From positions 62,001-126,000 of the forward strand of contig NZ_JAGGLB010000019.1 in the NCBI RefSeq assembly GCF_017874215.1: DNA of 64,000 nt, read 5' to 3'. Shown here piece by piece: positions 32,829-41,357 of the stretch (positions within the stretch are counted from its first letter, which is position 1; each line of letters begins with the position of its first letter). Made by a program: the position numbers and the translations under genes. Below the pieces are notes generated by a model. That model ran no database searches and was not told the DNA's origin. It worked only from the letters and a program-made list of their open reading frames with translations. The stretch comes from Paenibacillus eucommiae (GTDB lineage: Bacteria; Bacillota; Bacilli; Paenibacillales; NBRC-103111).

Positions 32829-34220
32829 TCACTCCCTTTTCTCTCCACAATCGTTCCCACTTATTGTAGCGGGAATTGTAGGCTTGTCAAGGGGCCCTTG
32901 CTGCAAGTTCGCTGCAAGCTGTTTACGCATGAACCACCAGCTAATAATCATGGAGCTGCCGACTAGCAGCAGGAGCGAATTAATGATAAGAGGCGTTGTA
33001 CTCCAGGATACAACAGCAATAAACAGCAGTACACTTAATATTCTGCCTATATTCAGAGCCAGTTCACGGAGCACAATGTACTCCTCCCGCTGAGAAGCAC
33101 TTCGGGCATTGCCTCCAATAAGGTCAAAAACAGCAGAAAGTATCGGGATAGAAAAGAGTGGAATAAACAAGGAAATCCCTATTCCAAAAATAAGCAGGGT
33201 GACAAAATTCACTTTCCAGAAAAAAGGCAGGATTAGAGCGGTCATAGCAAGAGAGCCAATCAGCATAGCTCTGCTTCTATAGGCAGGTTTCATATATTTC
33301 CCTGTCAACCAGAAGCTAAATAAGGAAACAGCGGAAGTTATGAGCACAAAGCTGCCCAGCCGCGCTTCACTTGCAGTTGTAATGTAAACCATAAGACCGA
33401 TCATAAAGCCGAAGACACCTTCTCTAAAGCCCTGTGCAACAAGTGCGGCACTGACCGAACGCCATGGCGTCCCTTCTTGTTTGACGCATCGCCAGGGAAG
33501 CAGCCATTCATAGCTACCAGCCACCTTGCGCTTCTTCAAAAAAAAGCTGACAAGGATGCCAAGTAAAAAAATCCCCAATGAAATCGAAAAAATAAGCCGA
33601 TAACCGTTGGCACCAGCCATCCGTACAATAAGTATCCCCGAAATCCATGGAGCTACGATTCCCGCCCCCGACCCGAGAAGTCCTGACCAGCCATTAAAGC
33701 GATCGCGGTTATCCGGATCTGTTACTTCAAAATAGACAACGTTAAAGGCCAGCCAAAAAAATCCTGAGGCGATTCCCTGGACAATACCAAGCCAAATCAC
33801 ATAATCTACAGCATGTTTCCCAAGCCAAAGCACCAGCATATAAAAAGAGGCCGATAGTAATACCCCGAGGCGCAAGCAATTCATTTTATTATATTCCTTC
33901 ACCCACTTGCCAGCCAGCCAAAATGTAACGGCTACAGCTATGTTGGTAGCTAATGCAAACCACCCCAGCAAAGCTAAGTCACTTTTCGCTTTCCACAAAT
34001 ATACCCCTACAAAAGTGCCAGATAGTGCATTGGCTACTCCAAAAAGTCCGCTTACTACAAGCAGCAAAACGGCTTGCGCATGAAGCTTGGGCTTCCCTTT
34101 ATCTGTACTGGCCTTATTGCCCTTACCTTCCGATGAGCCGCGGCCTTCAAAGTAGCCACCGTCCGCCGTTTTTCCTTTCCACCTGGGATGAACCCTATGC
34201 TGAGTATGATCGTGCTGCAT
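32829..34220 (-). CDS. MFS-type membrane transporter
   Basis: A 463-residue protein with about twelve hydrophobic helices starting after a 50-residue hydrophilic N-terminus (RWKGKTADGGYFEGRG...). Typical MFS features include SGLFGVANALSGTFVGVYLW and the loop KKRKVAGSYEWLL between the two six-helix halves. I cannot assign a substrate. The next gene, cysK, begins within the end of this one, so a sulfur-compound link is possible, but conserved context would be needed. The start is the ATG at 34220 with CAAAGGTGGGGG upstream. Confidence 0.82.
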   Translation of the reverse strand: MQHDHTQHRVHPRWKGKTADGGYFEGRGSSEGKGNKASTDKGKPKLHAQAVLLLVVSGLFGVANALSGTFVGVYLWKAKSDLALLGWFALATNIAVAVTFWLAGKWVKEYNKMNCLRLGVLLSASFYMLVLWLGKHAVDYVIWLGIVQGIASGFFWLAFNVVYFEVTDPDNRDRFNGWSGLLGSGAGIVAPWISGILIVRMAGANGYRLIFSISLGIFLLGILVSFFLKKRKVAGSYEWLLPWRCVKQEGTPWRSVSAALVAQGFREGVFGFMIGLMVYITTASEARLGSFVLITSAVSLFSFWLTGKYMKPAYRSRAMLIGSLAMTALILPFFWKVNFVTLLIFGIGISLFIPLFSIPILSAVFDLIGGNARSASQREEYIVLRELALNIGRILSVLLFIAVVSWSTTPLIINSLLLLVGSSMIISWWFMRKQLAANLQQGPLDKPTIPATISGNDCGEKRE

Positions 34221-34366
34221 AAGCCCCCACCTTTGCCTTGAATTGAGAAATTGAAAGTTTGCTTTCTAAAGCTTTCCCCAATCCGCTTTAAATAACGCGC
34301 AAATGATGTAAGAAAAACGTTTTGTGACTTCCTTTGAGGAGCGTGTTCCAGGCTTGGGTGCGTTGG

Positions 34367-34491
34367 AGAGGGAAGGGATGTGGGCTCCAGCCGCTGTTAA
34401 AGATTTGTTCCCTTGAATGGAATGGATGTGAGGTTGGAACAAATCTTTAAAGGCGGACGCTATCGCTCTTCCTCCCACATCCCTTCCCTCT
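34367..34491. repeat. Long hairpin element, copy B
   Basis: Outer stem of 18 bp: AGAGGGAAGGGATGTGGG (34367-34384) with its complement at 34474-34491. Inner stem AAAGATTTGTTCC / GGAACAAATCTTT is identical to copy A. Two outer-stem pairs are exchanged relative to copy A (C-G for A-T, T-A for G-C). Confidence 0.8.
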
Positions 34492-34629
34492 ATCTGCTTA
34501 CAATGCTCAAGAACACCAAGCTCAAACGGACAGTCAGCAAGGTTTTTTCTCCTGGCTGGAGGAGATTTCAGATTCCTAACGGGCGCAGGCGCTGGGGATG
34601 ATGAGCTGTGAGGATCTGGGATCTGCTGC

Positions 34630-34817
34630 TTTAGCGATGTTTTTCATCGTTAAAGCAAGAGGTCGTCCTCAGAATCTTACTTTAACAATGAAAAACATCG
34701 TTAAAATCACTTTTATCCACCTAGAGGAGCCTTCCGTCCTCTTTTAGCGATGAAAATCATCATTAAAGTGGCTGATTGACCTGGAACCCATGCGTTAACG
34801 ATGAAAAACATCGTTAA
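34630..34817. repeat. Palindrome cluster B (four units)
   Basis: Units at 34630-34654, 34681-34705, 34743-34767 and 34794-34817, in the same order and orientation as clusters A and D, with related spacers (for example ATCACTTTTATCCACC between units 2 and 3). Confidence 0.87.
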
Positions 34818-34974
34818 GTGACGCACACATCCATACCTCTACCTTCACCTCTACCTTCACCTTTACCTTCACCTACTGCTAATGACCGCTCTACTATCGC
34901 TCTTCCTCCAACATCCCTTCCCTCATCTTCAAAGTGCCAAACTTGCTACACTCAAAAGGACTGCCATTAGAAAC

Positions 34975-35030
34975 AAAAAAAACCGAATAAGCTCCGCAGA
35001 AATTGATACACTGCGGGCTTATTCGGGCCT
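34975..35030 (-). terminator. Terminator of the PspA operon
   Basis: Minus strand CCGAATAAGC with CGCAG, loop, CTGCG and GCTTATTCGG followed by TTTTTTTT: a long stem with an excellent T run. Confidence 0.92.
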
Positions 35031-35077
35031 TTTACATTATAAAATTTGTAATCGGAAATATCATCATTTTGGATTGC

Positions 35078-35572
35078 TTAATCTTTTTTGAGCCGATCTA
35101 CCATCGAGACCCTGTCGGAATCAGACAAATATTTCTCGACTTTAAAGCAGGCAGGGCACACGTAGACATTCATCGTGAACGGGGCTTTAAGAAAAGGTGC
35201 GCCGACTACTTTGGTGATATGAGGCAGAAAGGAATCTACAGTCTGAATCTCATCACCGGCATGGAGCATAAGCTCGTGACAGGTGGAGCATTCCGGAGCC
35301 TCTTCCTGTTCACTAGTTAACCGCAAAACCGTTTCGCTGTAGCTGTCAAGAGGCTCGCCATCATCATCCCATGCACCAGCAAAATCCTCATCTTCCTCAA
35401 CTTCTTCTCCAAGCAGCAGCTGCTGCCCTGTCTGTTTCACCGTCAGCTTGATGCTGCGGTAATCACTCAGCTCATTAAAGCAGTGTGGGCATTCTTCCTC
35501 TGGTCCTATCTCTGGATCCCACACGATTTCCGTTTGGCACCAAGGACATATTAGTTCTTCATTTGAATCCAT
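35078..35572 (-). CDS. Zinc-ribbon protein of the PspA operon
   Basis: A 164-residue cytoplasmic protein with two Cys pairs near the N-terminus (CPWCQTE, ECPHCFNE) and two later (CSTCHELM, CPACFKVEKYL), so it probably binds two zinc ions, or one with a redox pair. An acidic loop (about 60-80) separates them. Its family is unknown to me. The ATG at 35572 is 10 bases after GGAGG; an in-frame TTG before it is too close. It is the last gene of a four-gene transcript beginning with pspA. Confidence 0.8.
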   Translation of the reverse strand: MDSNEELICPWCQTEIVWDPEIGPEEECPHCFNELSDYRSIKLTVKQTGQQLLLGEEVEEDEDFAGAWDDDGEPLDSYSETVLRLTSEQEEAPECSTCHELMLHAGDEIQTVDSFLPHITKVVGAPFLKAPFTMNVYVCPACFKVEKYLSDSDRVSMVDRLKKD

Positions 35573-35620
35573 AGCCAAAATTCCTCCAACTATTGTATCA
35601 GTCCATTATGTGATCACATA

Positions 35621-35698
35621 TCACTTGAATAAATAATAAACGCCAGCTGCGAAAAAAACAACTGCAAGCGCCAGCAAAGTCCCCCACAAGTATTTCAT
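35621..35698 (-). CDS. Putative 25-residue membrane peptide in the PspA operon
   Basis: A short frame from ATG 35698 encodes MKYLWGT, then a hydrophobic span LLALAVVFFAAGVYYLF and a final Lys. TGGAGG lies nine bases before the ATG. It sits between the DUF350 gene and the zinc-ribbon gene on the same strand with no other start signals in the gap. The ideal ribosome site and clean transmembrane pattern make it believable despite its size. Confidence 0.65.
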   Translation of the reverse strand: MKYLWGTLLALAVVFFAAGVYYLFK

Positions 35699-35733
35699 AC
35701 TAGAATGCCTCCACCATCTGGATCATTTCAAAA

Positions 35734-36153
35734 TTACGTAATGCAAGCACCAACGACGTATGAAATAGAAACAGAAATCATCATCGCCAGTAAACCTACA
35801 GCTCTATTATCTTTCTTGATTTCTTCATCAATTTTAAAATAGGGCGTTAAAAATTCAAAAATAAAATAAGCGGCCAGAAGCAAAACAAAACCAAAACCGG
35901 CCCAGATCAAAGTCTGCAGCATCGTAACATCCTTCAGTATGGCAAACCGGAACAGATTACAAATCCCCAGGATTTTCCCGCCAGTCGCCATAGCTACCGA
36001 GACATTGCCCGCTTTGATTTCTGCCCAGACTTCATATCTGGTAATCAGCTCGAAAATGGTAAGAAATAAGACAAGCACAAGCACCACTACCGCAAAAAAA
36101 GCAAGCGTTGCCAAATAACGGTTATCCAACCACGCATCCAACTCAATATCCAT
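35734..36153 (-). CDS. DUF350-type membrane protein
   Basis: A 139-residue membrane protein with four hydrophobic helices: about 12-35, 55-75, 80-103 and 115-138. The pattern and the motif VSVAMATGGKILGI fit the DUF350 (YjfL) family. Such proteins are often encoded beside pspA and probably act with it in membrane stress. It follows pspA after 95 nt and precedes the small membrane peptide. Its molecular function is not known. Confidence 0.82.
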   Translation of the reverse strand: MDIELDAWLDNRYLATLAFFAVVVLVLVLFLTIFELITRYEVWAEIKAGNVSVAMATGGKILGICNLFRFAILKDVTMLQTLIWAGFGFVLLLAAYFIFEFLTPYFKIDEEIKKDNRAVGLLAMMISVSISYVVGACIT

Positions 36154-36248
36154 TACTGATTCCCTGCTTTCCCCAAAAAAGTCTGCTTACGGAAACGGTA
36201 GAAGAGACCGGGTTTCCCCAGTCCCTCGCAAAGATGCATGCTGTATGA

Positions 36249-36929
36249 TCATTGCTGCTGTTTTCTTGCCGCCAGCTGTGCTTTGAGCACGGCCAGCTCA
36301 TCCTCAACTCCGCCGCTTTTATCCAGTTGGTCAAGTTCATCATCCAGAGTGCGGCTGGAATCTCGAAGCTCACCACTTGCTTGCGCCTCAGCTTCCATTT
36401 GCAGCACCTTCGCAGACATCCGGTCAAAACCTTTAGCCCCATTATCGGTGCCAAAGCCTGACATGGCCTGATTGATCTGCTTTTGTGCTTTGGCAGTTTC
36501 AGCCCGGGCGATCAGCAGTTCTTTCTTATTTTTCATTTTGGTAAACTCATCTTTCATTTCAGACAGCTGCCCGCGCAATTGATCGGCATTCTTTTTGGAA
36601 ATATCATACTGCTCTTTAAATTGATTGCAGCGCGCCTGCTGTTCCTTCTTGTCCTCCAGCGCTCTTCGGGCCAAATCTTCATTGCCCTGCTCCAATGCTT
36701 TTAACGCTTGCTCGGTACGCTTAGCAACCAATTCTTCCGATTCATCATATTGCTGCTTGAATTTCTTCTCGATAGCTATTTGTTTGGCAACCGAGGTTTC
36801 TGCTTCCAAAATATCTTCTTCCATGTCGCGCAGGAACTGGTTCAGCATCTTTACAGGGTCTTCAGCTTTGTCAAGAAGATCATTGATGGAACCCATAGTT
36901 AAATCCCGCAATCTTTTGAATATGCCCAT
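36249..36929 (-). CDS. pspA: PspA/IM30 (LiaH-type) membrane stress protein
   Basis: A 226-residue coiled-coil protein of the PspA/Vipp1 (ESCRT-III-like) family that coats damaged cytoplasmic membrane. Family features: GIFKRLRDLTMGSINDLLDK near the N-terminus (amphipathic helix), DPVKMLNQFLRDME, and long helices (about 35-175). It ends in a Gln-rich tail. The ATG at 36929 follows TCAAGGAGGAATCG. A SigW-type promoter about 70-100 nt upstream matches the known control of pspA in B. subtilis. It leads a four-gene operon. Confidence 0.95.
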   Translation of the reverse strand: MGIFKRLRDLTMGSINDLLDKAEDPVKMLNQFLRDMEEDILEAETSVAKQIAIEKKFKQQYDESEELVAKRTEQALKALEQGNEDLARRALEDKKEQQARCNQFKEQYDISKKNADQLRGQLSEMKDEFTKMKNKKELLIARAETAKAQKQINQAMSGFGTDNGAKGFDRMSAKVLQMEAEAQASGELRDSSRTLDDELDQLDKSGGVEDELAVLKAQLAARKQQQ

Positions 36930-37000
36930 TGACGATTCCTCCTTGAATGTATGTGGTCATAAAAGTTCTGACATCCTCATTTATCTATACATTCATTACA

Positions 37001-37027
37001 TACGCAACAGTTAAAACAGAAGTTTCA
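37001..37027 (-). promoter_or_regulatory. SigW-type ECF promoter of the pspA operon
   Basis: Minus strand TGAAAC (37022-37027), 17 nt, CGTA (37001-37004), close to the SigW consensus TGAAAC-N16/17-CGTA. It lies just after the mutS2 stop codon and about 72 nt before pspA. Confidence 0.85.
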
Positions 37028-37045
37028 AAAAAGCATATTTTTTTC

Positions 37046-39412
37046 TTAAGCAAGCTCCACGATCGTTACACCTGTACCGCCTTCATTGTAATTTCCTATG
37101 CGGTAGCTCTTGACGTGCTTATGCCGTCGTAAATATTCCTGCAAACCCGTGCGTAGAACGCCCGTCCCCTTACCATGGATCAAATAAACCTGACCCAAAT
37201 TGGACAAAAATGATTCGTCCAGAAAGCGGTCTGCCTCAATGATGGCTTCTTCCAGGTTCATCCCCCGCATATCCAGCTCTGTCCGTGTATTGTCATCTCT
37301 TGAGCGCTTGACTGTAGTTGCGGTCTGCATCGGCTTTTTTACCGCCGCGGAGCCTATTCGTTCCAAATCCGCTGTGCGCACCTTCATCTTCATGATTCCT
37401 AATTGTACCAGGGCTTCAGTTCCACTTACAACCTCTACAACCTGCCCCTTCTGTCCGAGACTTATCACGCGAACATCGTCACCAGCCTCGATCGTCTCAG
37501 GCCGCTTCTTCGCCGCGACTCTTCCTTCTCCGCGCTTTTCGCGCAGCGCCGGTTCCGCCAGATCGAGCCGTCTGCGCGCGTCGATGAGCCGGTGCTCCTT
37601 GACGCCGCCTGCTTCCTCAAGCGCCATTCGCCGAAGCTCGGCGATGACCTCCTCCGCCTCGCGCCGCGCCTTCGCAACAGCATCCCGCGCTTCGCGCTCA
37701 GCCTTCTCGAGCAGCTTATCCCGCTGGGCATCGAAGCTGCGCTGCTGGGCCTCCAGCTCGCTGCGCAGCGCCTCAGCCTCAATCCGCAGCTGCTCAGCGG
37801 TTTGGCGTTCGTTCTCGGCGGCTAAGCGGTTCTCCTCGAGTGAAGCGATCATCGATTCGACGCGTACGTCCTCCTCGGCAACCTGACCTCGGGCATGCTC
37901 AATAATCGGCCGCGACAAACCGAGCCGCTCAGCAATCGCAAAAGCATTGCTTCGACCAGGTACACCAACCAGCAGCCGATAGGTTGGGCTGAGCGTCTGA
38001 ACATCAAACTCCATACTCGCATTGATTGTCCCCGATTTCTGGTAGGCATACGCCTTCAGCTCCGGATAATGCGTAGTCGCAATAATCCGGCAGCCCATTC
38101 GATGCATATGATCCAACAAAGAAATTGCCAAAGCAGAGCCCTCAGCTGGATCTGTACCTGCGCCCAGCTCATCAAGCAGAACCAAACTTTTGGGAGTCAT
38201 ATCCCGCAAAATACGAATAATATTAGTCATATGGCTGGAGAATGTGCTTAAATTCTGCTCAATGCTCTGCTCATCTCCAATATCTGCATAGATTGCATCA
38301 AACACACATAATTGGCTGCTTTCTTCCGCTGGCACGAAAAGTCCGGACATGGCCATAAGGCTTAACAGACCAACAGTTTTAAGTGATACCGTCTTCCCCC
38401 CTGTATTCGGTCCTGTGACGATAATCGTAGAATAAGGACTTCCCAGCTCAAGATCAAGCGGCACAACTGTAGCCGCGGCGATTAAGGGGTGCCGGCCCCG
38501 CTTTATTTTAATAAAACCGCGATCATTCAGCAGCGGAAGTGTGGCTTTCATTTCACCAGCCAGTCCAGCCTTGGCAAAATTAAAATCAAGCTCAGCGAGC
38601 AAGTCAACATCAGAAACAAGCAGGTCCGCTTGCTCAGCTACCAGCTCGGTTAAGGCTATCAATATTTTCTCAATTTCCACTTCTTCCTTCAGCTTAAGCT
38701 CCCTCAGCTTGTTATTCAGCTGCATGACTACCTCAGGCTCAATAAACAGCGTGGCTCCTGAAGCCGACTGATCATGAATCATGCCTCCAAAGCTGGAGCG
38801 ATACTCCGACTTGACCGGAATGACATAACGGTCATTGCGGATAGTGACCAGAACATCCTGCAGCATCTTCTGGGTAGACGGAGTCCGAATCATTTGCTCC
38901 AAGCGCTCTCGAACGCGGGCCTCGCCTGTGCGAAGCTCACTGCGTATCTTTCCAAGTGCAGGGCTTGCGCTATCCATTATCATTGCATTTTCATCAATAC
39001 AGCCGTTAATCTTATCTTCGAGTGCCTTGTTTTCAGAAAGAAAGTCAGCCTGCTCTTTCAGCATGGGAACCGAATATTCCTCATGCACTGCTGCTATGAA
39101 ACGCTTCAATCTGCGTGCTCCAAACATCGTGGTTGAAATATCGAGCAGCTCTGCAGGATTCAGCATCCCGCCAATTCTCGCACGATGGAGAGCAGAACGA
39201 ATATTGCGTACGCCCCCGAAAGGAGCATTCCCCTTAAGCCGCTGCACATTCACCGCTTCATTGGTTGCTTGAAGTCTAAGCTTAACCTGAGTGAAGTCAC
39301 CTAGCGGATTCAGCATCTCGGCCAACTCTTTGCCTAATGAGGTCGCTGCATGGCTGCTTAATCTATGTAAAATTTTCTCAAATTCTAATGTTTTCAAAAT
39401 TTTCTCATTCAA
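37046..39412 (-). CDS. mutS2: MutS2 / RqcU ATPase-endonuclease
   Basis: A 788-residue ABC-type ATPase linked to suppression of homologous recombination and to rescue of collided ribosomes. Walker A is VTGPNTGGKTVSLKTVG (about 329-345), Walker B lies in KSLVLLDELGAGTDPAEG, and the signature region precedes it. A long Glu/Arg/Ala-rich coiled coil spans about 515-630; its DNA (about 37.46-37.87 kb) is visibly GC-richer than the surroundings. The C-terminal Smr nuclease domain shows LDMRGMNLEEA and HGKGTGVLRTGL. In B. subtilis polX lies between the cvpA homologue and mutS2; here it is absent. Confidence 0.96.
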   Translation of the reverse strand: MNEKILKTLEFEKILHRLSSHAATSLGKELAEMLNPLGDFTQVKLRLQATNEAVNVQRLKGNAPFGGVRNIRSALHRARIGGMLNPAELLDISTTMFGARRLKRFIAAVHEEYSVPMLKEQADFLSENKALEDKINGCIDENAMIMDSASPALGKIRSELRTGEARVRERLEQMIRTPSTQKMLQDVLVTIRNDRYVIPVKSEYRSSFGGMIHDQSASGATLFIEPEVVMQLNNKLRELKLKEEVEIEKILIALTELVAEQADLLVSDVDLLAELDFNFAKAGLAGEMKATLPLLNDRGFIKIKRGRHPLIAAATVVPLDLELGSPYSTIIVTGPNTGGKTVSLKTVGLLSLMAMSGLFVPAEESSQLCVFDAIYADIGDEQSIEQNLSTFSSHMTNIIRILRDMTPKSLVLLDELGAGTDPAEGSALAISLLDHMHRMGCRIIATTHYPELKAYAYQKSGTINASMEFDVQTLSPTYRLLVGVPGRSNAFAIAERLGLSRPIIEHARGQVAEEDVRVESMIASLEENRLAAENERQTAEQLRIEAEALRSELEAQQRSFDAQRDKLLEKAEREARDAVAKARREAEEVIAELRRMALEEAGGVKEHRLIDARRRLDLAEPALREKRGEGRVAAKKRPETIEAGDDVRVISLGQKGQVVEVVSGTEALVQLGIMKMKVRTADLERIGSAAVKKPMQTATTVKRSRDDNTRTELDMRGMNLEEAIIEADRFLDESFLSNLGQVYLIHGKGTGVLRTGLQEYLRRHKHVKSYRIGNYNEGGTGVTIVELA

Positions 39413-39574
39413 TGTTTATCCAGCCCCTTTCCTTATATTATAACCAAAGACTTTTCGATTAGCTACGGAATAAACGATTATGGCTAATCCTTCCTCCCAT
39501 AATTGATGCCTGTCTGGACACAATAACTGGAGTACCTTTTATAAAATCTTACTACCAGGAAGGAGGTTCGAGCG

Positions 39575-39934
39575 ATGCATTTTCTTGGACATGTAGTCAG
39601 ATTTGTAGTATCCGCGCTAGTGCTGATCGTCGTCAGCTGGCTGGTGCCCGGCTTTCACGTCGGCGGCTTCTGGAGTGCCATTCTTCTCGCTATTGTGATC
39701 GCTGTGGGTGCCTGGGTTATTGAAGGAATCTTCGGCAAAAGAATTACTCCATTCGGAAGAGGCATTGTCGGTTTCTTGATTAGCGCCTTGGTCATCTGGC
39801 TTGCTCAATTTTTGGTTACCGGAGTTTCAACAAGCCTGATTGGAGCTCTACTAGCTGCCTTAGTGATCGGTATTATTGATTTGTTTATTCCTGTCAGTAC
39901 GCCGTTCAAAACCAGAACTGAAGCAAGGCATTAG
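39575..39934 (+). CDS. Four-TM phage-holin-like membrane protein
   Basis: A 119-residue protein with four hydrophobic helices (about 5-24, 30-50, 60-80 and 85-108), of the phage_holin_4_2 / YvlD-like group, which is chromosomal and not prophage-derived in most hosts. The motif GFISALVIWLAQF-like third helix (FLISALVIWLAQFLV) fits that family. The ATG follows AAGGAGGTTCG. It is divergent from mutS2 and followed by a terminator at 40018. Its function is unknown. Confidence 0.82.
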   Translation: MHFLGHVVRFVVSALVLIVVSWLVPGFHVGGFWSAILLAIVIAVGAWVIEGIFGKRITPFGRGIVGFLISALVIWLAQFLVTGVSTSLIGALLAALVIGIIDLFIPVSTPFKTRTEARH

Positions 39935-40017
39935 AAAAGATTAGCTTGCATCAACAATAAATTTAGCAACAACACATGAACACATGGTTCAAAATGGTTC
40001 AAAATGGTTTCCCATGC

Positions 40018-40064
40018 ACCAGGATCGGTTCAGCGGTATTAGCCGCGGGATCGATCCTTTTTCA
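40018..40064 (+). terminator. Terminator after the holin-like gene
   Basis: AGGATCG, inner GCGG/CCGC, CGATCCT followed by TTTT. It lies about 85 nt after the stop. Confidence 0.85.
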
Positions 40065-40229
40065 TTTTATCAGGTAACTCCTTTTCCTTATTTTGCAAGA
40101 GAATTTCTGCTCAATTTATTATAAATTCAATGAATCTTCACTAACCCTTCACCTTTTAGACACCGCAAACCTTTCCAAATCATGTTAAAATGAAAGCAGA
40201 AATACATTATACACTTTGGAGGGTTTCCA

Positions 40230-40631
40230 ATGAAAAAAATGGCTTTGCTCATCTTAGGATTAACATTAGTTTTTGCTCTGGCTGCCTGCGGAAGCAAAGA
40301 AGATAAAGAGACTACCGCCACACCAACACCAGCTGCAGAAACTGGAGGCACCACAGGTAACACTACCGGTCAAAATATTACACTTAAAGCTTCCAATTTC
40401 AAATTCAATGAAGCTGAGTACCGTGTTAAAAAAGGCGAAGCTGTTACAATCACCTTGGACAATGAACAAGGCATGCACGGTGCAGCGATTAAAGAGTTTG
40501 ATGTAAACTTGAAGAAAAATGGCGAAACTATTACATTCACACCTGATAAAGCCGGTTCCTTCCCTATCATATGCTCCATTCAATGTGGTGCAGGGCATAG
40601 CACTATGAAGTCAACTTTGATCGTTGAATAA
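40230..40631 (+). CDS. Cupredoxin lipoprotein with a CuA-type motif
   Basis: A 133-residue secreted lipoprotein. A signal peptide ends in the lipobox LAAC (Cys20), followed by a Thr/Pro/Gly-rich linker (about 22-50). The cupredoxin domain (about 50-133) contains CSIQCGAGHSTM near the C-terminus, the CuA pattern C-x3-C-x3-H-x2-M of cytochrome oxidase subunit II, plus a His at GMHGAAI that fits the other ligand. It could bind a dinuclear copper site and act as an electron carrier or copper chaperone outside the membrane. It follows CTTTGGAGGG. It is monocistronic and has no oxidase genes near it. Confidence 0.88.
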   Translation: MKKMALLILGLTLVFALAACGSKEDKETTATPTPAAETGGTTGNTTGQNITLKASNFKFNEAEYRVKKGEAVTITLDNEQGMHGAAIKEFDVNLKKNGETITFTPDKAGSFPIICSIQCGAGHSTMKSTLIVE

Positions 40632-40640
40632 TTCTTTTTT

Positions 40641-40672
40641 AGAACCGCTGCATATTCTGCAGCGGTTTTTTT
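40641..40672 (+). terminator. Terminator of the cupredoxin gene
   Basis: AACCGCTGCA, loop, TGCAGCGGTT followed by TTTTTT; a textbook intrinsic terminator. Confidence 0.95.
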
Positions 40673-40790
40673 TCAGTTTAGAAGGTTTGATCGCTTTACA
40701 GCGATAAAATATAAGAGGGTTTACCTTTCTAATAGGACTACAAGGTAAGTTCCTGCAGCTGCGCGGCTCTGAAATTGAGCTTGAGCTTCA

Positions 40791-40980
40791 CTTAACGATG
40801 TTTTTCATCGTTAAAGGTAGGGTTTCCAGGTCAATCAGCCACTTTAATGATGTTTTTCATCGCTAAAAGGAGAGGAAGGGCCTATCTGGGTGGATAAAAG
40901 AGATTTTAACGATGTTTTCATTGTTAAAGTAAGGTTGTCGGGACAACCTAGTGCTTTTAACGATGAAAAACATCGCTAAA
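40791..40980. repeat. Palindrome cluster C (four units, inverted)
   Basis: Units at 40791-40815, 40843-40867, 40905-40928 and 40956-40980. Order and spacers are the reverse complement of clusters A, B and D (for example GTAGGGTTTCCAGGTCAATC after the first unit, matching the end spacer of B and D in reverse). Confidence 0.85.
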
Positions 40981-41224
40981 TCAGCAGCGCTCACCAGTCG
41001 CACGCTCAGCTCTTCATCACCAGAGGCTGGAGCCCTTATCCCAAGCTCACCTCCCTCAACTCCCGCAACGCGCCCAAGCCCACAAACATGCACCTTAAAA
41101 CCTCAAAGCACGCTTCTGACAAGATGAACTGATTGCCCGAAAAACCGAGGAATAAAATCACCTACCCACGGCCAATACCTTTGACTTGCTCAATGTCTTA
41201 ATTAAACGTGCGCGGTGTGGTGCA

Positions 41225-41328
41225 GACTTTTGGACTTTTGGACTTTTGGACTTTTGGACTTTTGGATCTTTGCATCTTTGGAACTTAGGAACTTAGGAAC
41301 TTAGGAACTTAGGAACTTAGGAACTTAG
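41225..41328. repeat. 13-unit tandem octamer array
   Basis: Five GACTTTTG, one GATCTTTG, one CATCTTTG, then six GAACTTAG, all in register with period 8. It is intergenic, so copy number may change freely by slippage. Confidence 0.95.
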
Positions 41329-41357
41329 GATTTTATATTCTTAGGACCCGAGGACCT

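Larger units (their letters stand above)
34221..35077. repeat. Gene-free repeat-rich interval B
   Basis: It holds copy B of the long hairpin (34367-34491), palindrome cluster B (34630-34817) and, beyond about 34830, a low-complexity stretch with repeats of the type CTTCACCT(C/T)TAC at about 34835-34875. A terminator for the following PspA operon closes it at 34975-35030. No gene is supported; the frame over 34266-34478 lies inside the repeat hairpin. Confidence 0.7.

Noticed and set aside
34266..34478. Minus-strand frame of 70 codons (MGGRAIASAFKDLF...)
   Set aside because: Same repeat as above; the frame diverges from its partner after the stem and has no start signals.
34835..34880. Coding repeat or microsatellite gene
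   Set aside because: Short CT-rich repetition (CTTCACCTCTAC type) without an open frame or start signals; plain low-complexity DNA.
37200..37886. 228-codon plus-strand frame opposite mutS2
   Set aside because: Antisense shadow of the Ala/Arg/Glu-rich coiled coil; Ser/Arg-rich composition, no ribosome site.
39575..39934. Prophage remnant, because of the holin-like protein
   Set aside because: No endolysin, integrase or structural genes are near; this family is commonly chromosomal.
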